Source: Sunxiuqinia sp965372405 (lineage in GTDB: Bacteria > Bacteroidota > Bacteroidia > Bacteroidales > Prolixibacteraceae). Taken from it: a DNA stretch of 64,000 nucleotides. The notes below the pieces were generated by a model, which did not search any database, had not been told where the DNA came from, and worked only from the letters and a program-made list of their open reading frames with translations. Location of the stretch: assembly GCA_965372405.1 (NCBI GenBank), contig CBDVCE010000007.1:1-64000 (forward strand), written 5' to 3'. Positions 18,637-27,823 of the stretch are shown in pieces. Within the stretch, counting starts at the first letter, position 1; every line of letters starts with the position of its first letter. A program made the position numbers and the translations under genes.

Positions 18637-19977
18637 ATGAAAAAATTTATCGAAACCCTAAAGAATATTTATAAGATTGAGGATCTTAGAGCCCGATTGG
18701 GAACAACTTTATTATTCCTTTTGATTTACCGTTTAGGATCGTTCGTCGCCTTACCGGGCGTTGACCCGGCACAATTAGGAGAGCTTAAAAACCAAACTTC
18801 GGATGGGTTGCTGGGGTTGTTGGATATGTTCTCGGGTGGTGCATTCTCAAACGCGTCAATATTTGCTTTAGGGATCATGCCTTACATTTCTGCTTCAATT
18901 GTAATTCAGCTGATGGGAATAGCCGTCCCATATTTTCAGCGTATGCAAAAAGAAGGGGAATCCGGAAGAAGGAAAATAAATCAGATAACTCGTTATCTTA
19001 CTGTACTAATTCTTCTTTTCCAGGCACCTGCGTTTTTAACTAACATTAGAGTGAACATGCCAAATGCAATTGTAATGGATCCGACGATGTTTACCATTTC
19101 GTCTACCGTTATTTTGTGTGCTGGTTCTATGTTTGTTATGTGGTTAGGTGAACGTATTACCGATAAAGGAATAGGTAATGGTATTTCGTTAATTATCATG
19201 ATTGGTATTATTGCTCGTTTACCTTTCTCTGTTTTTGCCGAGTTTGTTTCTCGACTTGAACAAGAGGGAGGTGGAATGGTAATGTTTCTTGTTGAGTTTG
19301 TTATTCTGTTCGTTATATTTATGGGAACAATTATGCTGGTACAAGGTACCCGCCGTATTCCTGTACAATATGCGAAACGCATTGTGGGTAACAAACAATA
19401 CGGAGGCGTACGTCAATATATACCTCTAAAAGTGAATGCCGCTGGGGTAATGCCTATAATATTTGCCCAGGCGATTATGTTTGTTCCTCTTACAATTGCA
19501 GGAATTGCAAATTCAGATAGTATGAGCGGTTTTGCGGCTGCATTTTCCGATCATACAGGTTTTTGGTATAACTTCACACAATTTGTTCTGGTAGTATTGT
19601 TTACGTATTTTTACACAGCAATCACTGTCAATCCGGTACAAATGGCTGAAGATATGAAAAAGAACGGCGGTTTCATTCCAGGTGTAAAACCCGGAAAGAA
19701 AACTGTTGAATTTCTGGATGGAGTGATGTCCCGTATTACTTTCCCAGGGTCAATTTTCCTTGGTATTGTGACAATTTTACCAGCTTTTGCTATGCTTGCT
19801 CATGTCAATACACAGTTTTCATACTTCTTCGGAGGTACGTCACTGTTGATTTTGGTAGGTGTTGTTTTAGATACATTACAACAAATTGAAAGTCACTTGC
19901 TAATGCGTCATTATGATGGTTTGATGAAATCAGGCCGAATTAAAGGACGTGCTGGTGGTGGTGGATCAATGATGTAA
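18637..19977 (+). CDS. secY: Protein translocase channel subunit SecY
   Basis: A 446-residue integral membrane protein with about ten helices, the central pore of the Sec translocon. Family landmarks: LFLLIYRLGSFVALPG near the N-terminus, the plug region with LLDMFSGGAFSNASIFALGIMP, and the cytosolic loop QGTRRIPVQYAKRIVG that contacts SecA and ribosomes. It is followed directly by infA; map, usually next in Bacteroidales, is missing. Confidence 0.98.
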   Translation: MKKFIETLKNIYKIEDLRARLGTTLLFLLIYRLGSFVALPGVDPAQLGELKNQTSDGLLGLLDMFSGGAFSNASIFALGIMPYISASIVIQLMGIAVPYFQRMQKEGESGRRKINQITRYLTVLILLFQAPAFLTNIRVNMPNAIVMDPTMFTISSTVILCAGSMFVMWLGERITDKGIGNGISLIIMIGIIARLPFSVFAEFVSRLEQEGGGMVMFLVEFVILFVIFMGTIMLVQGTRRIPVQYAKRIVGNKQYGGVRQYIPLKVNAAGVMPIIFAQAIMFVPLTIAGIANSDSMSGFAAAFSDHTGFWYNFTQFVLVVLFTYFYTAITVNPVQMAEDMKKNGGFIPGVKPGKKTVEFLDGVMSRITFPGSIFLGIVTILPAFAMLAHVNTQFSYFFGGTSLLILVGVVLDTLQQIESHLLMRHYDGLMKSGRIKGRAGGGGSMM

Positions 19978-20007
19978 AAGCAAAAACTGAATAAAAAAGA
20001 TTAGTTT

Positions 20008-20229
20008 ATGGCAAAGCAGCCTTCTATAGAACAAGACGGAACAATAATTGAAGCTTTATCAAATGCTATGTTCAGGGTAGAACTTGAAAACGGGCATGTG
20101 ATAACAGCGCATATCTCTGGTAAGATGCGCATGCATTATATCAAAATTCTTCCGGGAGATAAAGTGAAAGTGGAGATGTCTCCATATGATCTGACTAAAG
20201 GGAGGATTACTTTTAGATATAAAAATTAA
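20008..20229 (+). CDS. infA: Translation initiation factor IF-1
   Basis: A 73-residue OB-fold protein (MAKQPSIEQDGTIIEAL start, HISGKMRMHYIKILPGDKV core) that occupies the ribosomal A site during initiation. It lies 30 bases after secY and 10 before rpmJ. Confidence 0.98.
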   Translation: MAKQPSIEQDGTIIEALSNAMFRVELENGHVITAHISGKMRMHYIKILPGDKVKVEMSPYDLTKGRITFRYKN

Positions 20230-20239
20230 AATAACCATA

Positions 20240-20356
20240 ATGAAGACTAGAGTATCCATAAAAAAGCGCAGCGCCGACTGCAAGATAGTACGCAGGAAAG
20301 GCCGTTTGTACGTGATTAATAAAAAGAATCCAAAGTTCAAACAGCGTCAGGGATAA
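20240..20356 (+). CDS. rpmJ: Ribosomal protein bL36, zinc-free type
   Basis: A 38-residue protein read from the sequence: ATG at 20240, TAA at 20354-20356. It begins MKTRVSIKKRSADCK and ends NPKFKQRQG. Of the four zinc ligands of the classical form only Cys14 remains, so this is the zinc-independent form. Confidence 0.95.
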   Translation: MKTRVSIKKRSADCKIVRRKGRLYVINKKNPKFKQRQG

Positions 20357-20383
20357 TTAATTAACTTTGTAAAAATTTTATTT

Positions 20384-20761
20384 ATGGCTCGTATTGTTGG
20401 AGTTGATATTCCTAATAATAAAAGAGGTGAAGTTGCACTTACATACATTTACGGTATTGGCAGTAGCCGTGCAATGACAATCCTCACAGATGCTGGCGTA
20501 GATCCTAATATGAAAGTTCAGGATTGGGATGATTCGCAGTTTGCTGCCATTCGTGGCGTAATCAACGATAATTTTAAAGTTGAAGGTGAATTGCGTTCTG
20601 AAAACCAGCTTAACATCAAACGTTTGATGGACATCGGTTGTTACCGTGGAATCCGTCATCGTATTGGCCTTCCTGTTCGCGGACAAAGTACAAAAAACAA
20701 TGCCCGTACTCGAAAAGGAAGAAAGAAAACTGTAGCTAATAAGAAAAAAGCCACTAAATAA
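20384..20761 (+). CDS. rpsM: Ribosomal protein uS13
   Basis: A 125-residue S13 of the head, contacting the 50S subunit (MARIVGVDIPNNKRGEVAL start, CYRGIRHRIGLPVRGQ near residue 87, very basic tail). First gene of the alpha section. Confidence 0.98.
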   Translation: MARIVGVDIPNNKRGEVALTYIYGIGSSRAMTILTDAGVDPNMKVQDWDDSQFAAIRGVINDNFKVEGELRSENQLNIKRLMDIGCYRGIRHRIGLPVRGQSTKNNARTRKGRKKTVANKKKATK

Positions 20762-20772
20762 TTAATTGAATT

Positions 20773-21162
20773 ATGGCAAAAAAGACAAGTTCCAGTAGGA
20801 AAAGAGTCGTTAATGTTGAAGCTACCGGCCAGGCACATATTCATTCCTCATTCAATAATATTATCATTTCAATGACCAATAATAACGGAGAGGTAATCTC
20901 TTGGTCATCAGCTGGTAAAAAAGGATTTAGAGGATCGAAGAAGAATACGCCTTATGCTGCCCAGGTAGCCGCTGAAGAATGTGCTAAGACTGCATATGAT
21001 CTAGGACTCAGAAAAGTGAAAGTATTTGTGAAAGGACCCGGTAATGGTCGTGAATCTGCTATTCGAGCTATTAACAGCGTGGGCATTCAGGTGAATGAAA
21101 TCGTAGATGTGACTCCATTGCCACATAACGGTTGCCGCCCTGCTAAAAGAAGACGTGTTTAA
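20773..21162 (+). CDS. rpsK: Ribosomal protein uS11
   Basis: A 129-residue S11 of the platform, ending in the invariant NGCRPAKRRRV motif. Starts 11 bases after rpsM. Confidence 0.98.
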   Translation: MAKKTSSSRKRVVNVEATGQAHIHSSFNNIIISMTNNNGEVISWSSAGKKGFRGSKKNTPYAAQVAAEECAKTAYDLGLRKVKVFVKGPGNGRESAIRAINSVGIQVNEIVDVTPLPHNGCRPAKRRRV

Positions 21163-21181
21163 TTTTTAAAACGGAAGAAAA

Positions 21182-21790
21182 ATGGCAAGATATAAAGGAC
21201 CAAAAACTAAAATCGCAAGAAAATTTGGGGAACCAATTTTCGGACCTGATAAAGTACTTGAAAAAAAGAACTACCCACCAGGTATGCATGGCAACACTGG
21301 TCGCAGACGTAAAAAGTCTGAATATGGTGTTCAGTTAAAAGAAAAGCAAAAAGCGAAATACACTTATGGTGTGTTGGAAAGACAATTCTCCAATCTCTTT
21401 AAAAAGGCATCTGCCGCAAAAGGGGTAACAGGTGAAGTGTTGTTACAACTATTGGAATCTCGTTTGGACAATGTAGTTTTCCGTTTAGGATTAGCTGCGT
21501 CACGTTCGGGAGCCCGTCAGTTAGTATCACACAGACATGTTACTGTTAATGGTGAACTTGTAAACATTCCATCATACCAGCTACGTCCTGGCGATATTAT
21601 TGGAGTAAGGGAAAAGTCAAAATCGTTGGAAGTTATCGCTGATGCACTGACTTCACATCGCGCTAACCAATATGCTTGGTTGGAATGGGATGGTACACAA
21701 ATGGTTGGGAAATTCCTTAACCGTCCAGAACGGGAAGAGATTCCTGAAAATATCAAAGAACAACTTATTGTAGAGTTGTATTCTAAATAA
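21182..21790 (+). CDS. rpsD: Ribosomal protein uS4
   Basis: A 202-residue S4, an early 16S rRNA binder. The S4 RNA-binding domain lies at about residues 93-155 (ESRLDNVVFRLGLAASR). The N-terminus lacks the Cys cluster of zinc-binding S4. In E. coli S4 represses the alpha operon; no leader pseudoknot was recognised here. Confidence 0.98.
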   Translation: MARYKGPKTKIARKFGEPIFGPDKVLEKKNYPPGMHGNTGRRRKKSEYGVQLKEKQKAKYTYGVLERQFSNLFKKASAAKGVTGEVLLQLLESRLDNVVFRLGLAASRSGARQLVSHRHVTVNGELVNIPSYQLRPGDIIGVREKSKSLEVIADALTSHRANQYAWLEWDGTQMVGKFLNRPEREEIPENIKEQLIVELYSK

Positions 21791-21809
21791 TAAATTACTC
21801 AGTATTATT

Positions 21810-22802
21810 ATGGCAATATTAGCGTTCCAAAAACCTGACAAAGTAATAATGGTAGAATCCGATGAGAAGTTCGGTAAATTCGAATTTCGTCCGTTGGAAC
21901 CTGGGTATGGAATTACCATTGGTAATGCATTACGCAGAATTCTATTATCATCTCTGGAAGGTTATGCAATCACAACTGTCAAAATTGAAGGCGTAGATCA
22001 TGAGTTTGCAACCGTGAAAGGAGTGATGGAAGATGTAACTGAAATCATTCTTAACCTGAAGCAAATTCGTTTTAAACGCGAAGTTGAAGATTTTGATAAC
22101 GAAAAAGTTTCTATCTCTATTTCTGGGCAGGAAGAATTTACAGCAGGAGATATCAACAAGTTTATGACTGGTTTTCGGGCACTAAATCCAGAGCTGGTTA
22201 TTTGCCGGATGGAATCTGACGTAAAATTGCAGGTGGAAATGACAATTAACAAAGGACGAGGCTATGTCCCCAGCGCTGAAAATAAGCCGGTGGATGCTGA
22301 GTTTGGGGTAATTCCGATTGACTCCATCTTCACACCAATCAGAAATGTGAAGTATGCTGTTGAAAACTATCGTGTTGAGCAAAAAACTGACTATGAAAAA
22401 TTAGTTTTAGATATTGCTACTGATGGTTCGATTCATCCAAAAGATGCTTTGAAAGAAGCTGCAAAAATCCTGATTTATCACTTCATGCTGTTCTCAGATG
22501 AGAAGATCACTCTTGATTCTGATGAGAAATTTGCAAATGAAGAATTCGACGAAGAAGTTCTGCATATGCGTCAACTTCTGAAAACCAAATTGGTTGATAT
22601 GGATCTTTCTGTTCGTGCCCTTAACTGCTTGAAAGCAGCTGATGTGGAAACGTTGGGAGAACTGGTTACTTACAACCGAAATGATTTGTTGAAATTCAGG
22701 AACTTTGGTAAAAAATCATTGACCGAATTGGATGATTTGCTCAATGGCATGAACTTGACCTTCGGAATGGATATTAGTAAGTATAAACTAGACAAGGAAT
22801 AA
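21810..22802 (+). CDS. rpoA: RNA polymerase alpha subunit
   Basis: A 330-residue alpha subunit. The N-terminal assembly domain contains the conserved TIGNALRRILLSSL helix near residue 40; an acidic linker follows near residue 240; the C-terminal domain (about 255-325) has the SVRALNCLKAADVETLGEL and KFRNFGKKSLTEL helix-hairpin-helix used for DNA and activator contacts. Confidence 0.98.
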   Translation: MAILAFQKPDKVIMVESDEKFGKFEFRPLEPGYGITIGNALRRILLSSLEGYAITTVKIEGVDHEFATVKGVMEDVTEIILNLKQIRFKREVEDFDNEKVSISISGQEEFTAGDINKFMTGFRALNPELVICRMESDVKLQVEMTINKGRGYVPSAENKPVDAEFGVIPIDSIFTPIRNVKYAVENYRVEQKTDYEKLVLDIATDGSIHPKDALKEAAKILIYHFMLFSDEKITLDSDEKFANEEFDEEVLHMRQLLKTKLVDMDLSVRALNCLKAADVETLGELVTYNRNDLLKFRNFGKKSLTELDDLLNGMNLTFGMDISKYKLDKE

Positions 22803-22808
22803 GTAGAA

Positions 22809-23414
22809 ATGAGACATAATAAAAAATTCAACCATTTGGGAAGGAAAAGTGCCCACAGAAAGGCAATGCTTTCGAATATGGCGAATTCTTTGATTTTCCA
22901 TAAACGAATCAGCACTACCGTTGCAAAAGCAAAGGCACTTAAGATGTATGTTGAGCCACTTATTACAAGAGCTAAAGACGATACTACTCATTCACGTCGT
23001 GTTGTTTTCAGCTATTTGAAAAGCAAACAAGCTGTTGCTGAATTATTCCGCGATGTTGCTGAGAAAGTTGGTGACCGTCCGGGTGGTTATACACGTGTAC
23101 TTAAAACAGGTGCTCGTTTAGGCGATAATGCAGATATGTGTATCATCGAATTGGTAGATTACAATGAAAACTTGTTAGCAGAGAAAAAGGAAAAAGCAAA
23201 ATCACGTCGTTCACGTCGTGGTGGTACTAAAAAAGTGGAAGCTGCTCCTGCTGCTGTTGTTGAAGAAGTTGTAGCAGAACCAAAAGCTGAAGTCGTTGAA
23301 GAAGTGAAGGAAGAAGTAGTAACTAAAGAAGTAAAAGAAAATGCTACTGAGGAAACTGCTGAAGAACCAAAAGCTGAAGCGAAAGACAAAGAAGAGAAAG
23401 CTGATGATAAATAA
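22809..23414 (+). CDS. rplQ: Ribosomal protein bL17 with long acidic C-terminal tail
   Basis: The first 118 residues are ordinary L17 (MRHNKKFNHLGRKSAHRKAML start, GGYTRVLKTGARLGDNA). After DMCIIELVDYN comes a basic patch (EKAKSRRSRRGGTKK) and then about 65 residues almost wholly of Glu, Ala, Val, Lys and Thr. The total of 201 residues is far longer than E. coli L17 (127); Bacteroidota L17 proteins are often extended but the acidic low-complexity tail is striking. Last gene of the superoperon. Confidence 0.96.
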   Translation: MRHNKKFNHLGRKSAHRKAMLSNMANSLIFHKRISTTVAKAKALKMYVEPLITRAKDDTTHSRRVVFSYLKSKQAVAELFRDVAEKVGDRPGGYTRVLKTGARLGDNADMCIIELVDYNENLLAEKKEKAKSRRSRRGGTKKVEAAPAAVVEEVVAEPKAEVVEEVKEEVVTKEVKENATEETAEEPKAEAKDKEEKADDK

Positions 23415-23433
23415 TTAGCGACTCCTTAAAAAT

Positions 23434-23462
23434 ATAAAGCTGACCAATTTGGTCAGCTTTAT
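23434..23462. terminator. Terminator of the ribosomal superoperon
   Basis: A perfect 12-bp stem (ATAAAGCTGACC with GGTCAGCTTTAT) around a 5-base AATTT loop. It sits between rplQ and the convergent response regulator gene, and A/T pairs at the stem base could let it work in both directions. Confidence 0.8.
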
Positions 23463-23495
23463 TTGTCGCCTTTTTCTCGAATCGCAATCAACCCA

Positions 23496-23867
23496 TTAAG
23501 CGATCATATTCAAAATATTCTTAATTCTTTTCTGAAGATAACCAGCTTTTACAGGTTTAATAAGGTAGTCATTCGCTCCGTTTTGTAAACACCTTCTGCG
23601 ATCAGACTCAAGATCACTTGTGGTGTAAAATACAATCGGAATGTTCTGGTTCAGGTTATTATCCATCTGACGGATTCTCATAGTTGCTTCTGCTCCATCC
23701 ATTACAGGCATAAAAAGATCCATCAAAATAAGATCATATTTTTTCTCCTGAACTTTCTTCAAAGCCTCTAGTCCGTGATCCGCTGTTTCTATATCATAAT
23801 CGTTGTGTAACGATAATGTAGCGAACTTTTGATTTACAGGGTTGTCATCTACAATTAGTATTTTCAA
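23496..23867 (-). CDS. Single-domain response regulator (CheY-like)
   Basis: A 123-residue receiver domain with no output domain. Acidic pocket Asp7/Asp8, phospho-acceptor Asp50 (LILMDLFMP), Thr82/Thr83 and Lys104 (LIKP) are all present, so it should be phosphorylated by a histidine kinase. The DNPVNQK motif at 8-14 is typical of receivers that work with hybrid kinases. No kinase lies beside it, so the partner is unknown. Confidence 0.92.
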   Translation of the reverse strand: MKILIVDDNPVNQKFATLSLHNDYDIETADHGLEALKKVQEKKYDLILMDLFMPVMDGAEATMRIRQMDNNLNQNIPIVFYTTSDLESDRRRCLQNGANDYLIKPVKAGYLQKRIKNILNMIA

Positions 23868-23928
23868 TGCAATATGATTTTATTGAACACTCTAAACAAA
23901 TTTAAACATATAAATATAAAAATTCACC

Positions 23929-23936
23929 TATTTTTG
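23929..23936 (+). promoter_or_regulatory. -7 promoter core for ettA
   Basis: TATTTTTG matches TAnnTTTG, 66 bases ahead of the ettA ATG. Confidence 0.5.
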
Positions 23937-24002
23937 CTAACCGATATTATGTATTGGATAGCTCAATTACGGGTTTTATCATAAAACTATATTAATTACA
24001 AC

Positions 24003-25688
24003 ATGTCAGACGATAAAAAGATTATATTTTCAATGTATCGGGTAAGTAAAACCTTTCCCCCTCAGAAAAACGTATTAAAAGACATTTCATTGTCTTTCTT
24101 CCTTGGTGCTAAAATTGGAATTATTGGTTTAAATGGTTCCGGAAAGTCAACATTATTAAAAATTATAGCTGGATTAGAGAAATCCTATCAGGGTGAAGTT
24201 GTCTTTTCTCCAGGATATACTGTTGGTTATTTGGAGCAGGAACCAAAGCTTGATCCTACAAAAACAGTAAAACAAATTGTTGAAGAAGGAGTACAGGAAG
24301 TGGTTGATGTTTTGAAAGCTTATGAAGAAATCAATCTAAAATTTTCTGAACCTGAAGTACTGGATGATCCTGATAAAATGGAATCTCTAATTAATAAGCA
24401 AACTAAACTTCAGGAAAAAATTGATCAATATGATGCATGGAATCTGGATTCAAAACTGGAACGTGCTATGGATGCCTTACGTTGTCCACCTGGTGATCAG
24501 CTTATAAAAGAACTTTCGGGAGGAGAGCAGCGTCGGGTTGCACTTTGCCGTTTGTTGCTAAAAGAACCAGATGTCCTTCTTTTGGATGAACCTACTAACC
24601 ATTTGGATGCAGAATCTGTACAGTGGCTTGAAATGCATTTACAACAGTACAAAGGAACAGTTATTTGCATTACCCACGATCGCTATTTCTTAGATAATGT
24701 TGCTGGTTGGATTCTTGAATTGGATAGGGGAGAAGGAATTCCATGGAAAGGAAATTATTCATCGTGGTTGGATCAAAAAGCTAAACGCCTGGAGCAAGAA
24801 GAGAAAACTCACTCAAAAAGAAGGAAGACTTTGGAGCGAGAACTTGATTGGATAAGGATGACACCAAAAGCCAGACATGCCAAGTCTAAAGCACGTTTAA
24901 GTGCATATAACCAACTGATGGATGAAGATGTGAAACAGAAAGAAGAACGTCTTGAAATCTTTATCCCTAATGGACCTCGTTTGGGAGAAAAGGTTATTGA
25001 AGCCGAAGCATTAGCTAAAGGCTATGGTGAAAGACTTCTTTTTGATGATTTGAATTTTAAGCTTCCGCCAAACGGTATTGTTGGCGTTATTGGACCAAAT
25101 GGTGCAGGAAAGACTACTTTGTTCCGATTGATTATGAAACAAGAAGAGGCTGACAAAGGAAATTTTGAAGTTGGTGAAACGGTTAAGATTTCATACGTTG
25201 ATCAATCTCATGATGATATTGTTCCTGATAAAACGGTTTATGAAGTTATATCCGGTGGAAGTGAATTGATTCAAATGGGATCGAAACAAATAAATGCCAG
25301 AGCTTATATTTCAAGATTTAACTTTGCGGGTGCAGATCAGCAAAAGAAATGTGAGGTTCTTTCAGGTGGTGAACGAAACCGCTTACATCTTGCAATGGCC
25401 TTAAAAGAGGAAGGGAATGTTTTGTTGCTTGATGAGCCAACAAACGATATTGATGTGAATACACTACGCGCGTTGGAAGAAGGGCTGGAGAGCTTTGCTG
25501 GTTGTGCTGTAGTAATTTCTCACGACCGTTGGTTTCTTGACCGCATTGCTACACATATTTTGGCATTCGAAGGTGATTCAAGTGTATATTTCTTTGAAGG
25601 ATCTTATTCTGAATATGAAGAGAACAAGAAAAAACGTTTGGGTGATGAAGGACCTAAACGAATTAAGTATAGAAAGTTAGTAGAATAG
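24003..25688 (+). CDS. ettA: Energy-dependent translational throttle EttA (ABC-F)
   Basis: A 561-residue soluble protein with two ABC ATPase domains and no membrane segment. First domain: GLNGSGKST (Walker A), LSGGEQRRVALCRLL, LLLDEPTNHLD. Second: GPNGAGKTT, LSGGERNRLHLAM, LLLDEPTNDID. The linker has the KTHSKRRKTLERELDWIRMTPKAR motif of EttA, and the arm (about residues 95-140) is the short type. EttA binds the ribosomal E site and couples ATP/ADP ratio to the first peptide bond. It has its own promoter and a weak hairpin (25693-25706) after its stop. Confidence 0.95.
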   Translation: MSDDKKIIFSMYRVSKTFPPQKNVLKDISLSFFLGAKIGIIGLNGSGKSTLLKIIAGLEKSYQGEVVFSPGYTVGYLEQEPKLDPTKTVKQIVEEGVQEVVDVLKAYEEINLKFSEPEVLDDPDKMESLINKQTKLQEKIDQYDAWNLDSKLERAMDALRCPPGDQLIKELSGGEQRRVALCRLLLKEPDVLLLDEPTNHLDAESVQWLEMHLQQYKGTVICITHDRYFLDNVAGWILELDRGEGIPWKGNYSSWLDQKAKRLEQEEKTHSKRRKTLERELDWIRMTPKARHAKSKARLSAYNQLMDEDVKQKEERLEIFIPNGPRLGEKVIEAEALAKGYGERLLFDDLNFKLPPNGIVGVIGPNGAGKTTLFRLIMKQEEADKGNFEVGETVKISYVDQSHDDIVPDKTVYEVISGGSELIQMGSKQINARAYISRFNFAGADQQKKCEVLSGGERNRLHLAMALKEEGNVLLLDEPTNDIDVNTLRALEEGLESFAGCAVVISHDRWFLDRIATHILAFEGDSSVYFFEGSYSEYEENKKKRLGDEGPKRIKYRKLVE

Positions 25689-25835
25689 AAAAACGATTCC
25701 AATCGTCTAAAAACAAATAATTGCCTCATTTCTGAAAGTATCCGTATTTTAATTGGAACATTCAGTGATGGGGTATTTTTATAAGGCTGTGTATTTCTGG
25801 AATTTACTTTACAAAGGAATACTCGATAAATAAGT

Positions 25836-27293
25836 CTATTCTGAAACTGTATCTGTTTTTATCGAATATAACAATTCCTCAATCAAGTCAACTGCTGTAG
25901 ATTGACTGCACGAGAAATTATTTAGCATGATTGTGAACAGAACTTCACGGTTTGATTGCGTTTTTATTAAACCTGCATAACAGCGAACTCTGGTCATGCT
26001 ACCACTTTTTGCCTGCAATGTACCATTTGGGAATTTCCCAGATTCGAAAACATAAAGAGTTCCATTGGGTACTTTAGGGATACTGCTGAAGAACAAATCA
26101 CTATGCTTACTTTGGTTTTTCATGTAACTAAGGATTTGCACCATTTGATTTGCTGTAACTGAATTGAAGCGCGAAAGTCCACTACCATCTTCCATAAAAA
26201 AACCATCAATATTTATTCCTTTCGATTTCCAAAATCGTTTTACAATACCAACTCCTTCTTTTGTTGATCCCAAGCCCGATTTCCTAAATGCTAAATGTTT
26301 AAGTAAATGTTCGGCAAACAAGTTTACACTTTCATGATTTGTTACACGTATAATGTCAATAAGCTTTGGAGAACTAGTGCAGCTAAGTAAATATGGTTCC
26401 GCTAACTCGTCATTCTTTTTCGTGTTAAATTTTATTCCCTTTTTAGCCAGCCTATTTTCAAGCTGCCATTTTACAAGTTTTGCTGGGTTGGGCATTGAAG
26501 CTTTAATCACAAAATCAGCTTTGCTTTTAGGAATTGTTCCTCTTATTATCCGTTTGTTCTCATTAGGGCTTCCAAAAACATAAGCACGATCCCTGTTAAT
26601 ATTTGAAGATAGTACCTGATTGTCAAAATAGACATTTGGAATTTCAGGATCAATTCTTTTTATTTTCGTTTGTTTCCCTGCTTCTGTTGGAGAAGATAAA
26701 TGTATTTGATACATATTATCATAAACAGAAAGCCCATTCGCTCCAGCTCCATAGTAGTTTCCGATGTCTTCCCAAATCCAGGTATTTGGAACTGTTTGAG
26801 TTTCGTATATCGAACCATCCACAATAACTTTTCCCGATATGTATTTTATGTTATTTTCTTTTAAGGATGAAACCCATTCATCAAGAAAATGATTTTTAAG
26901 ATAGTACTCTTCAAAATATTTTGAGCCAAGTGCTGGATCTCCACCACCAATAATCATCAAATCACCAAGGAGAGTTCCGTTTTTTATTTCTCCATTGGTT
27001 GCAAGTTTAGTCTCAAATCTAAAATCAGGTCCAAATGTTTCGAGTGCAGTAGCAGTTGTAACAAGTTTTATTATTGATCCTGGTATCAGGCTTAATTGCG
27101 GATTGGTTTGAGCAATGATTTCTCCAGTATTAGCATCCTGAATACAAACCCCAATGCTACTGTGTTTTAAATCTGATTTTTGTGACCAGTAGGTAAGCTT
27201 CCTTTCAACTTCAGATCTTTTTTGAGCAAACGATACAGAAACAAATAAAAGACATTGAGTCAGTAGAATTAGTCTGAGAAAAACAGCATTCAT
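25836..27293 (-). CDS. dacB: D-alanyl-D-alanine carboxypeptidase/endopeptidase, PBP4 family
   Basis: Periplasmic penicillin-binding protein of the S13 family, 485 residues from the start chosen here. Catalytic motifs: Ser73-x-x-Lys76 (PGSIIKLVT), SVN (in ESVNLFAEHLL) and KSG (QAKSGSMTR). It trims or cleaves peptidoglycan cross-links. The frame stays open upstream to 27488 but that part overlaps crcB on the other strand. ATG at 27293 gives a clean signal peptide (MNAVFLRLILLTQCLLFVSVSFAQ region); 27338 is a second option. It is divergent from crcB. Confidence 0.88.
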   Translation of the reverse strand: MNAVFLRLILLTQCLLFVSVSFAQKRSEVERKLTYWSQKSDLKHSSIGVCIQDANTGEIIAQTNPQLSLIPGSIIKLVTTATALETFGPDFRFETKLATNGEIKNGTLLGDLMIIGGGDPALGSKYFEEYYLKNHFLDEWVSSLKENNIKYISGKVIVDGSIYETQTVPNTWIWEDIGNYYGAGANGLSVYDNMYQIHLSSPTEAGKQTKIKRIDPEIPNVYFDNQVLSSNINRDRAYVFGSPNENKRIIRGTIPKSKADFVIKASMPNPAKLVKWQLENRLAKKGIKFNTKKNDELAEPYLLSCTSSPKLIDIIRVTNHESVNLFAEHLLKHLAFRKSGLGSTKEGVGIVKRFWKSKGINIDGFFMEDGSGLSRFNSVTANQMVQILSYMKNQSKHSDLFFSSIPKVPNGTLYVFESGKFPNGTLQAKSGSMTRVRCYAGLIKTQSNREVLFTIMLNNFSCSQSTAVDLIEELLYSIKTDTVSE

Positions 27294-27314
27294 TGGCAGT
27301 TCAATTATTTTCGT

Positions 27315-27322
27315 AATTTTGG
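27315..27322 (+). promoter_or_regulatory. -7 promoter core for crcB
   Basis: TAATTTTG matches TAnnTTTG, 42 bases ahead of the crcB ATG and just upstream of the divergent dacB start. Confidence 0.45.
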
Positions 27323-27364
27323 CGATTAAGGTATTCATTTCGCCTGAAATAATAAAAAAAAACG

Positions 27365-27751
27365 ATGCTGAAAACCATTTTAATTGTTGGGACTGGGGGC
27401 TTTCTTGGAAGTGTTGCCCGATACCTGACTCAAATACTGGTTGAAAAATATCTTCATAGTGCTTTTCCCTGGGGGACATTTGCTGCAAATATTGCAGGGT
27501 GCTTTATCATTGGGCTGGTTTTTGCCTTTTCAGAAAAAGGGAATCTTCTTTCTCCCGAATGGCGAATTTTTCTTACAGTTGGCTTTTGTGGTGGTTTTAC
27601 AACTTTCTCATCATTTGCTTATAATAACTTAAACATGTTAAGCGAGAATAACCTGCTTCAGTTTTTTGGAAATATCGCATTCAGTTTATTTTTTGGAATA
27701 GCAGCTGTCTATTTAGGGGTTGTCTTGGTTCGTTTAATTTATGGACAATAG
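27365..27751 (+). CDS. crcB: Fluoride channel CrcB/FluC
   Basis: A 128-residue protein with four hydrophobic helices. Family motifs are present: GGFLGSVARY (about 11-20), GTFAANIAGCFIIG (about 37-50) and GFCGGFTTFSSF (about 73-84) with the phenylalanines that line the fluoride path. Fluc proteins act as dual-topology dimers that export fluoride passively. The DUF190 gene lies 72 bases downstream, a common pairing. Confidence 0.95.
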   Translation: MLKTILIVGTGGFLGSVARYLTQILVEKYLHSAFPWGTFAANIAGCFIIGLVFAFSEKGNLLSPEWRIFLTVGFCGGFTTFSSFAYNNLNMLSENNLLQFFGNIAFSLFFGIAAVYLGVVLVRLIYGQ

Positions 27752-27780
27752 ATAATAATTTAACAATCATCACTTTACTT

Positions 27781-27814
27781 TTTGTTGTATTTGCCTTAAC
27801 TTGAGATATATTTG
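27781..27814 (+). promoter_or_regulatory. Promoter for the DUF190 gene, near-leaderless
   Basis: TTTG at 27781-27784 and TATATTTG at 27807-27814, spaced 22 bases, form the most complete Bacteroidota-type promoter that I found in this window. The ATG at 27824 is only nine bases beyond the -7 element, so the mRNA leader would be only a few bases. Confidence 0.6.
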
Positions 27815-27823
27815 AGTTAGATC

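Noticed and set aside
23159..23389. Minus-strand open frame inside rplQ
   Set aside because: It is the mirror of the Glu/Lys/Ala-rich L17 tail and gives only Ser/Thr/Ala low-complexity sequence.
27321..27345. GGCGA/TCGCC pair just ahead of crcB, resembling the first stem of a fluoride riboswitch
   Set aside because: The second stem and the pseudoknot partner of the crcB motif are absent, and the pair overlaps the likely promoter.
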